Positions 40,007 through 50,137 are shown, numbered from the stretch's first letter. The stretch is 64,000 nt of DNA from Candidatus Mycobacterium wuenschmannii (GCF_030252325.1 NZ_CP126981.1:2170001-2234000), one strand, 5' to 3'. Notes: generated by a model from the sequence alone, not told the origin. Translations and numbers: made by a program.

Positions 40007-41392
40007 CACCGGCGGGCGGCGCTGCGCCCACGGCCGGGCGGCCTCAATCTGCGCGCCGAGCGACACCAGTGTGGCCTCGTCGTTGGGGCGGCCGACCAGC
40101 TGGATAGACACCGGGACCCCGTTGTCGTCCAGCCCCCACGGCACCGACGCGGCCGGTTGACCGGTGAGGTTCCACATCTCGAAGAACGGGACCCGCTGCG
40201 ACACCGCCAGCAGCGTCGCGATGCCGCCGAGGCGTTGGTAGGCACCGATGCGCGACGGCCCCGCCACGTTGCCGGGCGTGAGGACCACGTCGACGTCGTC
40301 GAAGATCGACTGAATGCGTTGCGCTAGTTCGGCTTCCGCGACGCGAACCTTCGCCATCCGGCCCTCGGGGATCAGCGATCCGATGCGCGCCATGCCGCGC
40401 GTGCGCTTTTCCAGCCGATCCTGGTGCGGCATCTTGCGGGCGTCGTTGTAGATCCCGCGGAAGTAGCGCGGCAGGAAGTTGCCGTAGACGGCCGAGGCCG
40501 GGTAGTCCGGATCCTTGACGACGACGTCGTGGCCGAGATCGCGCAGCAGCGCACCGGCCGCGTCGACGGCCGCCCGTTGCTCCTTGCCGATCCGGGCTAT
40601 CAGCGGCGGAGGGACCTTGGTGCTCAACGCGATTCGCAATCGGCCCGGAGCCTTGGCCGCCGCACCGACGAAGCCCCCATCGGGGGCCGGCAACGTCGTC
40701 GTCGCGTCCAGGAACAGCGCCGCATCCTCGACGGTCCGCGCGAGCGGCCCGTTGACCGCCAGCCCACACCAGGCGTCCTGCTGTGGCGCCAGCGACACCC
40801 GATCACGCTGAGGCTTGATGCCGAACAGCCCACACCAGCCCGACGGGATGCGAATCGAGCCGCCCCCGTCGGAGCCCAGCGCAAGCGGCGCCAGACCGGC
40901 CGACACCGCGGCGCCACTGCCCCCGCTGCTGCCACCCGGCGTCAACGCCGTGTCCCAGGGATTGCGAGTCGCGCCGAACGTGAGGGTCTCGGTGAACGGA
41001 AAGATCATCAGTTCCGGCACAGCGGTTTTGCCGAGTATCACCGCTCCGGCCTCGCGCAGTCGGCGCACCACCTCCGAGTCGGCGGCCGCCGGTGTCGATA
41101 CGGCACTGCTGCCGCACGCGGTGATCTCCCCTGCCACATCGTTGTCGTCTTTGATCGCGACCGGGACACCGAGCAGCGGCAACCGCTCACCGGCGTCGAG
41201 ACGGCGCTGCGCGTCCAGCGCCTCGCGGCGTGCGGACTCCGCCAGCACCACGCGGTAGCTGCGCAACTGCGGATCGAGTCGCGCGATGCGCTCCAGATAG
41301 ATCTCCAGCAGCGCCGGGGCGGTAATGGTGGCCGCAGCCAACATCCGGGCTTGTTCGGCGGCTCCCGCAAAGGCCAGATCAGCGTCGTCCAC
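40001..41392 (-). CDS. amiB2: Amidase (Rv1263, AmiB2 homologue)
   Basis: 463-aa amidase-signature enzyme hydrolysing C-N bonds. The Ser-cisSer-Lys triad is visible: Lys in GVPVAIKDDNDV, cis-Ser in TPGGSSGGSGAAV, and nucleophile Ser in GSDGGGSIRIPSGW. Natural substrate unknown; family members act on aliphatic or aromatic amides. Divergent from the HIT gene across about 50 bp. Corresponds in order to Rv1263. Confidence 0.93.
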   Translation of the reverse strand: MDDADLAFAGAAEQARMLAAATITAPALLEIYLERIARLDPQLRSYRVVLAESARREALDAQRRLDAGERLPLLGVPVAIKDDNDVAGEITACGSSAVSTPAAADSEVVRRLREAGAVILGKTAVPELMIFPFTETLTFGATRNPWDTALTPGGSSGGSGAAVSAGLAPLALGSDGGGSIRIPSGWCGLFGIKPQRDRVSLAPQQDAWCGLAVNGPLARTVEDAALFLDATTTLPAPDGGFVGAAAKAPGRLRIALSTKVPPPLIARIGKEQRAAVDAAGALLRDLGHDVVVKDPDYPASAVYGNFLPRYFRGIYNDARKMPHQDRLEKRTRGMARIGSLIPEGRMAKVRVAEAELAQRIQSIFDDVDVVLTPGNVAGPSRIGAYQRLGGIATLLAVSQRVPFFEMWNLTGQPAASVPWGLDDNGVPVSIQLVGRPNDEATLVSLGAQIEAARPWAQRRPPVS

Positions 41393-41444
41393 GTCGAGGC
41401 AGACTACTCACTCGACCATGGCGGCGGGCCGCTACCGTGACCTC

Positions 41445-41873
41445 ATGTCCTGTGTGTTCTGCGCGATCGTCGCCGGCCAGGCTCCGGCCATCCGGATCCA
41501 CGAAGACGACGACTATCTGGCCTTCCTCGACATCCGCCCCTTCACCCGCGGCCACACCCTGGTGGTGCCCAAGCGACATTCCGTCGACCTCACCGACACC
41601 CCACCGGAGACGCTGGCCGGTATGGCGACGGTCGGGCAGCGGATCGCCAAGGCCGCACGGGCAACGGAGCTGGCCGACGCCACCAACATCGGCATCAACG
41701 ACGGTCAGGCCGCTTTCCAGACCGTTTTCCACATCCATCTGCACGTGCTGCCGCGGCGCAACGGCGACAAGTTGTCGGTCGCCAAGGGCCTGCTACTACG
41801 CCGCGACCCCGACCGCGAGTCGACCGGCCGGATCCTGCGGGACGCGCTGGCGGAGATCGACGCCGGCGGCTAA
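41445..41873 (+). CDS. HIT-family nucleotide hydrolase (Rv1262c homologue)
   Basis: 142-aa histidine triad protein with the active site HIHLHV (His96, 98, 100). An N-terminal CVFC (Cys3, Cys6) and His45 likely bind zinc as in Hint/HinT-type proteins. The family cleaves AMP-linked phosphoramidates or dinucleoside polyphosphates. ATG 41445 (MSCVFCAIVAG) is canonical; the longer frame upstream is rejected. Followed 10 bp later by the Ddn-like gene, likely in one transcript. Confidence 0.95.
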   Translation: MSCVFCAIVAGQAPAIRIHEDDDYLAFLDIRPFTRGHTLVVPKRHSVDLTDTPPETLAGMATVGQRIAKAARATELADATNIGINDGQAAFQTVFHIHLHVLPRRNGDKLSVAKGLLLRRDPDRESTGRILRDALAEIDAGG

Positions 41874-41883
41874 TACTGGTCGC

Positions 41884-42324
41884 ATGGCCCTCCCGCTGGA
41901 AAAAACCTTGCTGCCGTATCTGCTCAAGGTCCACGACACCGTGTACAAAGCGACAAACGGCTGGATCGGACACCGGGTGCTGCCGGTGCCCAGTCTGCTG
42001 CTGCACACCGTCGGCGCCAAGACCGGCCAGGCCCGCACCGCGTCGCTCACCTATGCCCGCGACGGCGACGACTATCTGATCGTCGCGTCCAAGGGCGGCG
42101 ACCCCAGGGCGCCGGGCTGGTATCACAACCTGAAGGCCAACCCGAGCGTCGAAATCAACGTCGGCCCAAAGCGATTCCGCGTCACCGCGCAACCGGTGCT
42201 GCGGGACGACGCGGATTACCAGCGGCTCTGGGCGATCGTCAACAAGAACAACAGCAACCGCTACGAGGCGTATCAGGAGAGGACGTCGCGACCGATCCCG
42301 GTCGTCCGGCTGACGCCGGCGTAG
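41884..42324 (+). CDS. F420H2-dependent Ddn-like reductase (DUF385; Rv1261c homologue)
   Basis: 146-aa split-barrel protein of the nitroreductase/Ddn family. Diagnostic segments are LLLHTVGAKTGQARTASLTY, DGDDYLIVASKGGDPRAPGWYHNLKA (phosphate/F420 site) and the end ERTSRPIPVVRL. Family members use F420H2 to reduce quinones or nitro drugs such as PA-824. A second paralogue lies at 50722. It is in line after the HIT gene and ends just before hairpin element D. Confidence 0.92.
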   Translation: MALPLEKTLLPYLLKVHDTVYKATNGWIGHRVLPVPSLLLHTVGAKTGQARTASLTYARDGDDYLIVASKGGDPRAPGWYHNLKANPSVEINVGPKRFRVTAQPVLRDDADYQRLWAIVNKNNSNRYEAYQERTSRPIPVVRLTPA

Positions 42325-42330
42325 CTGCGT

Positions 42331-42387
42331 CGAACGTCGACTTGTTGGGCGGAAATCCAGCCAAACGGCCCGACAACTCGACGTTCG
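42331..42387. terminator. 57-bp hairpin element D between convergent genes
   Basis: 20-bp arms (42331-42350 and 42368-42387) that pair at 18 of 20, around a 17-nt loop. It starts 7 bp after the Ddn-like stop and ends 8 bp before the LLM stop, so it would terminate both. The arms are a different family from A-C but have the same repeat-like design. Possibly a REP-type intergenic repeat. Confidence 0.6.
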
Positions 42388-42394
42388 CGCCCGC

Positions 42395-43438
42395 CTAGAA
42401 GAGTTCCTTGGCGAGCAACTCCAGCGTCGTCTCGCGCGCGGGCGCGGACGCGGGGTCGGTGCCGCGATGCGCGGACGCCACCGGGTGCACCATCACCTCG
42501 TCGACGCCGAATCGCTGCGCCAGCGCGGTGAGTTGGTCGGCGGCCTCGGCGGGCGACCCGACGACCGCCCGCTCGAGACCGCTCTCGACGACATGCCGCA
42601 TCTGCGGGGTGAGTTGTGCGTCGTCGACGTCCTCGACGAGTTGTACCGGCCCGAGCGGCCGGCCGGTCCGCAGCCGGGCCATCATGTGCAGGTTGGGCAG
42701 CATCAAAGCCATTGCCTCGTCGTGTGTTTCGGCCACCGCGGCGTTGACGGTCAGGAAGGTCACCGGCTCAGGTGTCAGCTCGCTCGGTACAAACCGCGTC
42801 CGGTAGATCTCCAACGCTTCCTCGGTGCCCTGGCCCGAGAAATGGTGGGCGAACACATAGGGCAGACCCTTGGCGGCGGCGAGTTGCGCCGAGTACATCG
42901 ACGATCCGAGCAGCCACAACCTAGGTTCGCTCGCGGCCGCCGGGGTGGCCTTGAGGATGTAGTCGCCGTCGCGCAACTGCACCGGGACGCCGTCGGTGCT
43001 CATCATCGCGCGCACGTGGTCGAGGTAATTGGGAAACTGATCGATGTCGCGGTCGTCGCGACCGGCCGCGCCGCGCAGCAACACCGACGTCACCTGGTCG
43101 GATCCGGGCGCGCGACCGATGCCGAGATCGATGCGACCCGGCGCCGCGGCCTCGAGCAGCGCGAACTGCTCGGCGACAGCGAGCGGCGCGTGGTTGGGCA
43201 GCATCACGCCGCCCGAGCCCAGCCTGATGTGGTCGGTCTGTGCGGCCAGGTAGGCGATCAGCACCGGCGGGCTGGTGGCGCCGACCGAGGGCATGTTGTG
43301 GTGTTCGGCCACCCAGTAACGGGTGTAGCCCAGCCGGTCGGCGGTTTGCGCCAGACCCACCGTGGCCTGCAGCGCGTCGGCGGTGGTCTGGTCGGTGCGG
43401 ACGGGGACGAGATCGAGTACGGAAAGCCGCATAGGCAC
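42395..43438 (-). CDS. LLM-class flavin-dependent oxidoreductase, MsnO8-like
   Basis: 347-aa luciferase-like enzyme. Typical segments: RLSVLDLVPVRTDQTTADAL, GYTRYWVAEHHNMPSVGATSP, LGSGGVMLPNHAPLAVAEQF (FMN site), IGRAPGSDQ and GTEEALEIYRTRF. This subgroup is commonly FMN-dependent with reduced flavin supplied separately; cofactor cannot be decided here. It converges on the Ddn-like gene through hairpin D. ATG 43438 or the GTG/ATG two codons on (MRLSVLD) could be the start. Confidence 0.9.
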   Translation of the reverse strand: MPMRLSVLDLVPVRTDQTTADALQATVGLAQTADRLGYTRYWVAEHHNMPSVGATSPPVLIAYLAAQTDHIRLGSGGVMLPNHAPLAVAEQFALLEAAAPGRIDLGIGRAPGSDQVTSVLLRGAAGRDDRDIDQFPNYLDHVRAMMSTDGVPVQLRDGDYILKATPAAASEPRLWLLGSSMYSAQLAAAKGLPYVFAHHFSGQGTEEALEIYRTRFVPSELTPEPVTFLTVNAAVAETHDEAMALMLPNLHMMARLRTGRPLGPVQLVEDVDDAQLTPQMRHVVESGLERAVVGSPAEAADQLTALAQRFGVDEVMVHPVASAHRGTDPASAPARETTLELLAKELF

Positions 43439-43470
43439 GTCAACGCCTCCGGTCCACCGAACGTTCCCCG

Positions 43471-44586
43471 CTAGTAGTCCTGCACCTCGATCGAGTGCAC
43501 CACGGCCTGGAAGTCGTCGGGGTCGATTGGCCCGTCGAATTCCTCGTCGAAGTCCACGAGTTGCTGGGTGCGGTCGACGTAGCCACGGAACGCGGCGTCG
43601 TAGTTGGCGAAACCGCGCTCGTGATCGTGGTCTGCGCGGGCGAGTTCACCCGCCAGGATGTAGCCGCCCAGCAGTGCCAGGCTGGTGCCCTGCCCCGACA
43701 ACGGCGAGCTGCAGTGCCCGGCGTCGCCGGCCAGCACCACGCGGCCGTGCGCCCAGCGGTCCATGATGATCTGCGCCAGGCCGTCGAAGTAGAAGTCGGG
43801 CGCGGTGCGCATGTACTCCAGCAGCTGCGGGCGCACCCAGCCTTCGTCGGCCATCCGGCGGTCGAGTTCGGCGAATTGCGCTGGGGTGTCGCGATAGTCG
43901 AGCCGTAGCTCAGCGTCCTGGAACCCCAGCATCGCCCGGGCCTCACTGTTGCCCCGCGCGCTGTAGACAGCGGCCATTGTGGAGTCGCCCCGGTGGAAGA
44001 TCTGCCAGTAATCCAGGTCGAGGAAGTTGGGCACGGTGAAGATCGCCAAGTATGTCGTGAGCGGCTTGACGAATTGCGACTCGGGTCCGAAGGCCAGCTT
44101 GCGGACGTTGGAATGCAAACCGTCGGCGCCGACCACCAGGTCGAACTCGCGCGGGTCGGCGCGCTCGAAGCCGACCGCGACCGTGTCACCGCGATCGTCG
44201 AGTCCGGTGATGCTGTCGGCGTAGACGAACTCCACGCCGTCGAGGGCGCTGTGCAGCAGTTCGACTAGGTCGTCGCGCAGGATTTCGATGTCCGGGTTGT
44301 CGATGACGCCGCCGGTCGGGGTTGCCTCGGTGTCGCGGGAAAGCTCGTTGCCGTCGCGGTCGACGAACGATGCGCCCCGGATCGCGGTCTTCTTGTCGTC
44401 GGCGGCCTGCAGCAACCCCATCCGGTCGAGGATGCCCAGTGCGGGCCCGCGCACGTCGATCGCCTGCCCTCCCGGTCGCAGACCGTCGTAACGTTCCACC
44501 ACTGTCACCGAATAACCATGGTGAGCAAGCCAATACGCCGTTGACAGACCGGACACACTGGCACCGGAAACGAGCGCGGTCCTCAT
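43471..44586 (-). CDS. FAD-dependent aromatic-type monooxygenase (Rv1260 homologue)
   Basis: 371-aa flavoprotein of the PHBH fold. The dinucleotide motif is [17 protein letters not shown] near residue 8, followed by the DG motif [10 protein letters not shown] and the GD motif [18 protein letters not shown]. The family hydroxylates or epoxidises small aromatic or polyketide substrates. The stop lies 32 bp from the LLM gene start region and its ATG overlaps the udgB stop (ATGA), so it is probably in an operon with udgB. Confidence 0.93.
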   Translation of the reverse strand: MRTALVSGASVSGLSTAYWLAHHGYSVTVVERYDGLRPGGQAIDVRGPALGILDRMGLLQAADDKKTAIRGASFVDRDGNELSRDTEATPTGGVIDNPDIEILRDDLVELLHSALDGVEFVYADSITGLDDRGDTVAVGFERADPREFDLVVGADGLHSNVRKLAFGPESQFVKPLTTYLAIFTVPNFLDLDYWQIFHRGDSTMAAVYSARGNSEARAMLGFQDAELRLDYRDTPAQFAELDRRMADEGWVRPQLLEYMRTAPDFYFDGLAQIIMDRWAHGRVVLAGDAGHCSSPLSGQGTSLALLGGYILAGELARADHDHERGFANYDAAFRGYVDRTQQLVDFDEEFDGPIDPDDFQAVVHSIEVQDY

Positions 44587-45419
44587 TCGAGTCCTCCTAT
44601 TTTCTTCGCCTGCGCGAAGATGTCGTCGAGCATCGCGGGGGTCAGTTTGCCGGTGAAGGTGTTCTGCTGGCTCGGGTGATAGCAGCCGAGCAGCGTCACC
44701 TCGCCGTGCGCGGCGCGCAGCGTGGCGGTGGCAGCGTGGCCGAACTTCGGCTGCGGGCGCGGCACGTCACCGCCCGCCGCGCGGATCATGTCGAGCGCGC
44801 TGCGCCAGCCAAAACCACCGAGCGCCACCATGACTCGCGTGTCAGCACCTACCAGCCGCCATTCGGCGGTCAGCCAAGGCGCGCAGGTTGACCGCTCGGC
44901 CGGGGTCGGCGCATTCGCCGGCGGTGCGCAGCGCACCGCGGCCACCACTCGAGTGTCGTTGAGCTGCAGTCCATCGGCGGCGTCCACGGCGATCGGCGAG
45001 TTGGCCAAACGGGCGCGGTGCAGAGCCGCGTACAGGAAGTCGCCGGAACGGTCGCCGGTGAACACCCGTCCGGTCCGGTTGGCGCCGTTGGCCGCCGGGG
45101 CCAAGCCGACGACCACGATCCGCGGGCGCTCGTCGCCCCAGCCCGGAACCGGCCGTCCCCAATACGGCTCGTCGGCGAACGACCGTCGCTTGGTCAGTGC
45201 CGACTCCTCGCGCCACTCGACCAAGCGCGGGCAGGCCCGGCACACCGAGATCTCGGCGTCCAGCTGCGCGAGCGTCGTGGCGGCCTCCGCGAGCTCGGTG
45301 ACCTGGCCCGCGTTCGTCGCGACCGCCGTGCGAGTGGTCGCGGGGTCCCCGGGCCATCCCGTTCCCGGCGACACCGGGGAGTCGAACAGCACGCCGGTAC
45401 GCGGGTGGGCGAGGTTCAC
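44583..45419 (-). CDS. udgB: Uracil-DNA glycosylase family 5 (UdgB)
   Basis: Fe-S cluster uracil/hypoxanthine-DNA glycosylase (Rv1259). Motif A is [21 protein letters not shown] and the catalytic C-terminal motif [10 protein letters not shown]. Four cluster cysteines are visible as CRACP near the N-terminus, then RCAP and TCAPW. GTG 45419 ([12 protein letters not shown]) gives 278 aa, close to the family length, and leaves 56 bp before the divergent gabD2; the longer ATG 45470 or 45485 starts would almost meet or overlap gabD2 and are less likely. Confidence 0.9.
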   Translation of the reverse strand: MNLAHPRTGVLFDSPVSPGTGWPGDPATTRTAVATNAGQVTELAEAATTLAQLDAEISVCRACPRLVEWREESALTKRRSFADEPYWGRPVPGWGDERPRIVVVGLAPAANGANRTGRVFTGDRSGDFLYAALHRARLANSPIAVDAADGLQLNDTRVVAAVRCAPPANAPTPAERSTCAPWLTAEWRLVGADTRVMVALGGFGWRSALDMIRAAGGDVPRPQPKFGHAATATLRAAHGEVTLLGCYHPSQQNTFTGKLTPAMLDDIFAQAKKIGGLE

Positions 45420-45475
45420 AGCTCCACTGTGCCGAACGGTGTTTGCCGGGACCGGGTCGGGGCTAGTCATCGACG

Positions 45476-47044
45476 ATGTCGTCAACCGTCACCACGACCC
45501 GAGACCTCGACCAGCTGCTCAAGACCTTGGCCGGTCACGTTCAGGCCGCCGACCCCGGACCGCAGCGAGACATCACCAACGCGATGACCGGCGAGCTGTT
45601 GGGCCACGTGCCGCACTGCACGCCGGCCGACGTGAAAGCCGCGGCCCAACGCGCCCGGGTGATCCAGAAAGAGTGGGCCGCGCGACCCGTCTCCGAGCGC
45701 GCGGCCGTCCTGCTCCGCTATCACGACCTCGTGCTGCAGCGTCAGGACGAGGTGCTCGATCTCATTCAGCTCGAGAACGGCAAGGCGCGGCGTCATGCAT
45801 TCGAGGAAATTCTCGACGCCGCCATCACCGCGCGCTACTACGCGAACACCGCCGAGAAGTACCTTCGGCCCAAACGCCGTCAGGGTGTGCAGCTGGCGCT
45901 CACCGAGGTCTGGGAGCAGCACCACCCCAAGGGCCTGGTCGGCATCATCTCGCCGTGGAATTATCCGTTGACCCTCGGGATCAGCGACGCGGTGCCCGCC
46001 CTCGTCGCGGGCAACGCGGTGCTGACGAAACCCGATGACAGCACACCGTTTTCGGCATTGTGGGCGGTGCGGCTGCTCGAGGAGGCCGGCCTGCCGCCGG
46101 GCCTGGTGCAGGTGGTCACCGGGCCGGGGTCCGAACTGGGGACACCGATCATCGAGGAGTCCGACTATCTGATGTTCACCGGTTCGACCGGCACCGGCCG
46201 CACAGTCGCCAAGCAGGCGGCCGAGCGGCTCATCGACTGCTCGATGGAACTGGGCGGCAAGAACGCATTGCTCGTGCTCGATGACGCCGACGTCGGCAAA
46301 GCGGCCGCGGGTGCCGTCCGCGCGGCGTTCTCCAACGCAGGTCAGCTGTGCATCTCCATCGAGCGGATCTACGTGGTCAAGGCCCTCTGGGACGAATTCG
46401 TCGCCGAGTTCGTCAAGGCCACGAAGGCGATGAAGCTGTCGGGCGCATTGGACTACTCGGCCGACATGGGCTCGCTGATCAGCGAGAAGCAGTTGCAGAC
46501 GGTCACCGAGCACGTCGAGGACGCCAAGGCCAAGGGAGCGACGGTGCTGGCCGGCGGCCGGGCCCGCCCCGACCTCGGACCGTACTTCTATGAGCCGACC
46601 ATCCTCAGCGATGTGCACGAAGACGTCACGCTCTATGCCGACGAGACGTTCGGCCCGGTGGTGTCGCTGTATCGAGTCGATTCCGAACAGGAAGCCATCG
46701 CGAAGGCCAACGACAGCGCCTACGGGTTGAACGCCGCGGTGTGGACCAGTGATCCGGCGCGCGGCCGGCGGGTGGCCAACCAGTTGCAGTCCGGCACCGT
46801 CAACGTCAACGGCGCTTACGCGGCGACGTGGGCGTCCGTCGACGCCCCGATGGGCGGCATGAAGGATTCCGGGCTCGGACGCCGACACGGCGAGCACGGC
46901 CTCTTGAAATACACCGAGTCGCAGACGATCGCGACCGAACGCATACTGCCGGTCGGAGCGCCGCACGGCGTCCGCGGTGACATCTACGCGAAGCTGATGA
47001 CCAACGGGCTCCGGTTGTTGCGGCGACTACCCGGCGTGAAGTAA
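45476..47044 (+). CDS. gabD2: Succinate-semialdehyde dehydrogenase, GabD2-type
   Basis: 522-aa NAD(P)-dependent aldehyde dehydrogenase. The NAD site is [12 protein letters not shown] and FTGSTGTGR; catalytic Glu is in MELGGKNAL and nucleophile Cys in NAGQLCIS. The C-terminal extension ([16 protein letters not shown]) is typical of mycobacterial GabD2 (Rv1731), which yields succinate from the semialdehyde. Its place between udgB and the GlcD-like gene differs from H37Rv, where a drug efflux gene (Rv1258c) sits by memory. Followed 25 bp later by the FAD oxidase. Confidence 0.94.
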   Translation: MSSTVTTTRDLDQLLKTLAGHVQAADPGPQRDITNAMTGELLGHVPHCTPADVKAAAQRARVIQKEWAARPVSERAAVLLRYHDLVLQRQDEVLDLIQLENGKARRHAFEEILDAAITARYYANTAEKYLRPKRRQGVQLALTEVWEQHHPKGLVGIISPWNYPLTLGISDAVPALVAGNAVLTKPDDSTPFSALWAVRLLEEAGLPPGLVQVVTGPGSELGTPIIEESDYLMFTGSTGTGRTVAKQAAERLIDCSMELGGKNALLVLDDADVGKAAAGAVRAAFSNAGQLCISIERIYVVKALWDEFVAEFVKATKAMKLSGALDYSADMGSLISEKQLQTVTEHVEDAKAKGATVLAGGRARPDLGPYFYEPTILSDVHEDVTLYADETFGPVVSLYRVDSEQEAIAKANDSAYGLNAAVWTSDPARGRRVANQLQSGTVNVNGAYAATWASVDAPMGGMKDSGLGRRHGEHGLLKYTESQTIATERILPVGAPHGVRGDIYAKLMTNGLRLLRRLPGVK

Positions 47045-47069
47045 GGCATGCGTCCGTAGGATCGCTGCC

Positions 47070-48437
47070 ATGGCCGCTGATGCGCTGGCCGGCCTGATCG
47101 CCGAGCTTCCCGAGGGAATGGTCGTCACCGACCCCTCGATCACCGAGGGCTACCGACAGGACCGCGCCCTGGACCCGTCGGCGGGCAAGCCGTTGGCAGT
47201 GGTGCGAACCCTGCGCACCGAAGAAGTGCAAACCGTGCTGCGGTGGGCCACCACCCACCAAGTGCCGGTGGTCACACGCGGGATGGGCACCGGTCTGTCC
47301 GGCGGCGCCACCGCGGTCGACGGCGGGATCGTCCTGTCGACCGAGAAGATGCGCGACATCGTGGTCGACCCGGTGACGCGGACCGCCGTCTGTCAGCCCG
47401 GGTTGCTCAACGCCGAGGTGAAGAAGGCCGTCGCCGAGCACGGCCTCTGGTATCCCCCGGATCCGTCTTCGTACGAGATCTGCAGCATCGGCGGCAACAT
47501 CGCGACCAACGCCGGCGGGTTGTGCTGCGTCAAATACGGCGTCACCACCGACTACGTGCTGGGCGTTCAGGTGGTACTGGCCGACGGCACCGCGGTTCGG
47601 CTCGGCGGTCCGCGCCTCAAAGACGTTGCGGGACTGAGCCTGACCAAGTTGTTCGTCGGCAGCGAGGGCGCCCTCGGCGTGATCACCGAGGTGACGTTAC
47701 GACTGGTGCCGGCCCAGCAGCCGTTGAGTACGGTGGTCGCGACGTTCGACTCTGTGGAAGCGGCCTGCGCGGCGGTACTTGGAGTGACCTCGCGGTTACG
47801 CCCGGCGATGCTGGAGTTCATGGATCGGGCGACGATCAATGCCGTCGAGGACAAACTGCGGATGGGCCTGGACCGCGACGCGGCGGCGATGCTGGTGGGC
47901 GCCTCCGACGAGCGCGGCCGCGGCGGCAGCGACGACGCCGAGTTCATGGCGTCGACGTTCACCGAATTCGGTGCGACGGAGGTCTTTTCGACCGACGATC
48001 CGGCCGAGGGCGAGGCGTTCGTCGCCGCCCGCCGGTTCGCCATCCCGGCGGTCGAGGAGAAGGGGCCGCTGCTCCTCGAAGACGTCGGTGTGCCGCTGCC
48101 GGCGCTGGCCGATCTGGTCAGCGGAATCGCGCGAATCGCCGAGCAGCGCGACCTGATGATCGCGGTGATCGCCCACGCGGGCGACGGCAACACCCATCCG
48201 CTGATCGTCTACAACCCCGAGGATTCAGCCGAGTCCGAGCGCGCCCAGCTGGCCTACGGCGAAATCATCGAGCTGGCAATCGATCTCGGTGGCACGATCA
48301 CCGGCGAGCACGGCGTCGGCCGGCTCAAGCGGCCGTGGCTGGACGACTACCTCGGGCCTGAGGCGATGGCGCTGAACCGTCGCATCAAGGACGCGCTCGA
48401 CCCACAGGGCTTGTTGAATCCGGGCTCCGGCGTCTAG
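47070..48437 (+). CDS. GlcD-like FAD-binding oxidase (Rv1257c homologue)
   Basis: 455-aa VAO-family flavoprotein. The FAD_binding_4 domain contains VVTRGMGTGLSGGATAVDGG and YEICSIGGNIATNAGG, and the FAD-oxidase C domain has AHAGDGNTHPLIVYN and GEHGVGRLKRPWL. Similar enzymes oxidise D-lactate, glycolate or other 2-hydroxyacids, passing electrons to an acceptor. ATG 47070 (MAADALAGLIAEL). Probably co-transcribed with gabD2; convergent with the PPE gene at a 3-bp gap. Confidence 0.93.
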   Translation: MAADALAGLIAELPEGMVVTDPSITEGYRQDRALDPSAGKPLAVVRTLRTEEVQTVLRWATTHQVPVVTRGMGTGLSGGATAVDGGIVLSTEKMRDIVVDPVTRTAVCQPGLLNAEVKKAVAEHGLWYPPDPSSYEICSIGGNIATNAGGLCCVKYGVTTDYVLGVQVVLADGTAVRLGGPRLKDVAGLSLTKLFVGSEGALGVITEVTLRLVPAQQPLSTVVATFDSVEAACAAVLGVTSRLRPAMLEFMDRATINAVEDKLRMGLDRDAAAMLVGASDERGRGGSDDAEFMASTFTEFGATEVFSTDDPAEGEAFVAARRFAIPAVEEKGPLLLEDVGVPLPALADLVSGIARIAEQRDLMIAVIAHAGDGNTHPLIVYNPEDSAESERAQLAYGEIIELAIDLGGTITGEHGVGRLKRPWLDDYLGPEAMALNRRIKDALDPQGLLNPGSGV

Positions 48438-48440
48438 TCC

Positions 48441-48905
48441 CTAGGCCTCCGCCGCCGTCGCACCCCAGGTACTCGGCATCATCGGCATCGTCGGGCCATC
48501 ACCGAAATCGTTGTCGGACAACGTCGTCAACCCCACGGCCGCACCGACGCGTCCCGCGCTGACGGTGCCGGCGAATCCCAGGTTGCTGGCACCCACGTCC
48601 GACGCGATGATCGTCGGCTCCAGATCGCCTGTCAGATCCATGTATTCGGTGCCCCGACCGCGCTCGATCATCGATGCCCGGCGACGTCGGCGTACGGCCG
48701 ACTTTTGGGCGGCGGCTGCGGCGGCCGGCGCGGCCGCCGGGGCGGCTGTCTTGTCAGGCGTCGGTTCCTGAGCCCGGGCGTTCATCCCCCAGCCGAACCC
48801 GACTCCGGGCGGAGCGACCAGGTACGGATAGCCGACGACACCAGCCCCCGAGGCGGCGGGTAGCGACGGTGGCGGGGTGCCCGCCGGGGCGGGCCCGGGG
48901 CAGGC
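48441..48905 (-). pseudogene. C-terminal PPW domain of the PPE protein, out of frame
   Basis: Second part of the PPE gene. Reading back from about 48902 in this frame gives [16 protein letters not shown], then [18 protein letters not shown], and continues [14 protein letters not shown], an Ala-rich stretch, RRRRRASMIERGRGTEYMDL, GFAGT and PMMPSTW. The GFxGT and PxxPxxW motifs define the PPE-PPW subfamily. Adding one base in the G/C run at about 48888-48902 fuses it to the upstream frame as a 517-aa protein. Confidence 0.8.
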
Positions 48906-49993
48906 GCCGTGGCCGGGGCCGAACTCGGGGTCGGGCTCGTCACGGTCGGGGCCGGCGCCTGTGCGACGACGGGCGTGGCCGTTGTGGGCGCCGCCGGAAT
49001 AGGTCCGACCTCGGCGGGCACCGTCAGCGGCGGGGCCAGTCCGGACAGGCCGGACAGGCCGGCGAGTCCGCCTAGCGCGCCCACGCCTATCGCCGGTACT
49101 GCCGCGAACGGCAGCAACGACGGCGCCGCAAGCATGACCAATTGCGCGCCGTGCACCGCAGCCATGGACGCATAGACGACGAGAAGCAGCAGTCCTCCGC
49201 TGGTGGGTTGGGTCAGCAGCTGCGGAAGGATCTCAGTGAAGATTCCGTCGACCGAGCCCGTGAAGCCCTCGAGAATCATCTCCGGCGTGAAGCCGGTGCT
49301 CGCCGGATCGATCATCCATTGGATGAGGAACTGGTACTGCATGTCCAATTGCTCGATCAGCCAACCGAGTTGGGCCGCCGGATCGGACGGCGGGACCGGG
49401 GGTCCCATGTCTCCCATGTCGCCACCCATGTCCATTCCGGACGTGGTCATATCGGAGCTCACGATGCGGGGAGCCGGTTGCGCGGGCGGCACGGACGCCA
49501 CCGCTGCCGCCGCGACCGCCTGATAAGCGCCCGTGGTGGTGGCGGCCTGCACCCACATCCGGACGTAGTCGGCCTCATTGAGTGCGATGGGAATCGTGTT
49601 GATGCCAAAGAAATTCGTCGCCAGCAGCACCGCGTGGGTGGTGTGGTTCGCCGTTAGTTCGGCCAGCGTGGGCATTGCCCCCAGCGCGCCGGTGTACGCG
49701 GCCGCGGCGGTCTCGTGCTGGGCGGCCGCCGCGGTGCTGTCGACGCCGGCCTGAGTCAGCCACGCCAGGTACGGCGCGTGGGCCGCCGCGTACGCCTCCG
49801 CGCTCGGACCCTGCCACGCCCCGCCCTGCACGGTCGCCAGCAGTCCGGTGAGTTCTGCTGCTGCCGAGTCATACTCGGCGCTGAGCGATGTCCACGCTCC
49901 GGCGGCCGCCAGCAGCGAGCCTGGTCCGGGGCCGCTGCTGAGCAATGCCGAATGCACCTCTGGCGGCACCGCCATCCAGACTGGCGCCGTCAT
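48782..49993 (-). CDS. PPE-PPW family protein, N-terminal and linker part (frameshifted)
   Basis: PPE domain from ATG 49993 ([18 protein letters not shown]), with the WxG-type turn [19 protein letters not shown] and helical hairpin to about residue 175. A Gly/Ala-rich middle and a Pro-rich linker ([32 protein letters not shown]) follow. The frame then changes to [11 protein letters not shown], unlike any PPE end, and stops at 48782, while the true C-terminus continues in another frame. PPE proteins pair with PE partners and are exported by ESX systems; none is adjacent here. Either a real frameshift or a sequencing error in a GC homopolymer. Confidence 0.85.
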   Translation of the reverse strand: MTAPVWMAVPPEVHSALLSSGPGPGSLLAAAGAWTSLSAEYDSAAAELTGLLATVQGGAWQGPSAEAYAAAHAPYLAWLTQAGVDSTAAAAQHETAAAAYTGALGAMPTLAELTANHTTHAVLLATNFFGINTIPIALNEADYVRMWVQAATTTGAYQAVAAAAVASVPPAQPAPRIVSSDMTTSGMDMGGDMGDMGPPVPPSDPAAQLGWLIEQLDMQYQFLIQWMIDPASTGFTPEMILEGFTGSVDGIFTEILPQLLTQPTSGGLLLLVVYASMAAVHGAQLVMLAAPSLLPFAAVPAIGVGALGGLAGLSGLSGLAPPLTVPAEVGPIPAAPTTATPVVAQAPAPTVTSPTPSSAPATAPAPGPPRRAPRHRRYPPPRGLVSSAIRTWSLRPESGSAGG

Positions 49994-50137
49994 CGTCCGC
50001 CGTTGCGCCGGAGCACCGGTGTGGTCACGTCGAGGATTGAATACGACGCTGTGTCGTAGGTGCAAGACCCCGACCGGGTAGGGGGTATCTTGGACGAATT
50101 TCGTTGATGCGCACGCGAATGCGCGCAGGTATCCGCG

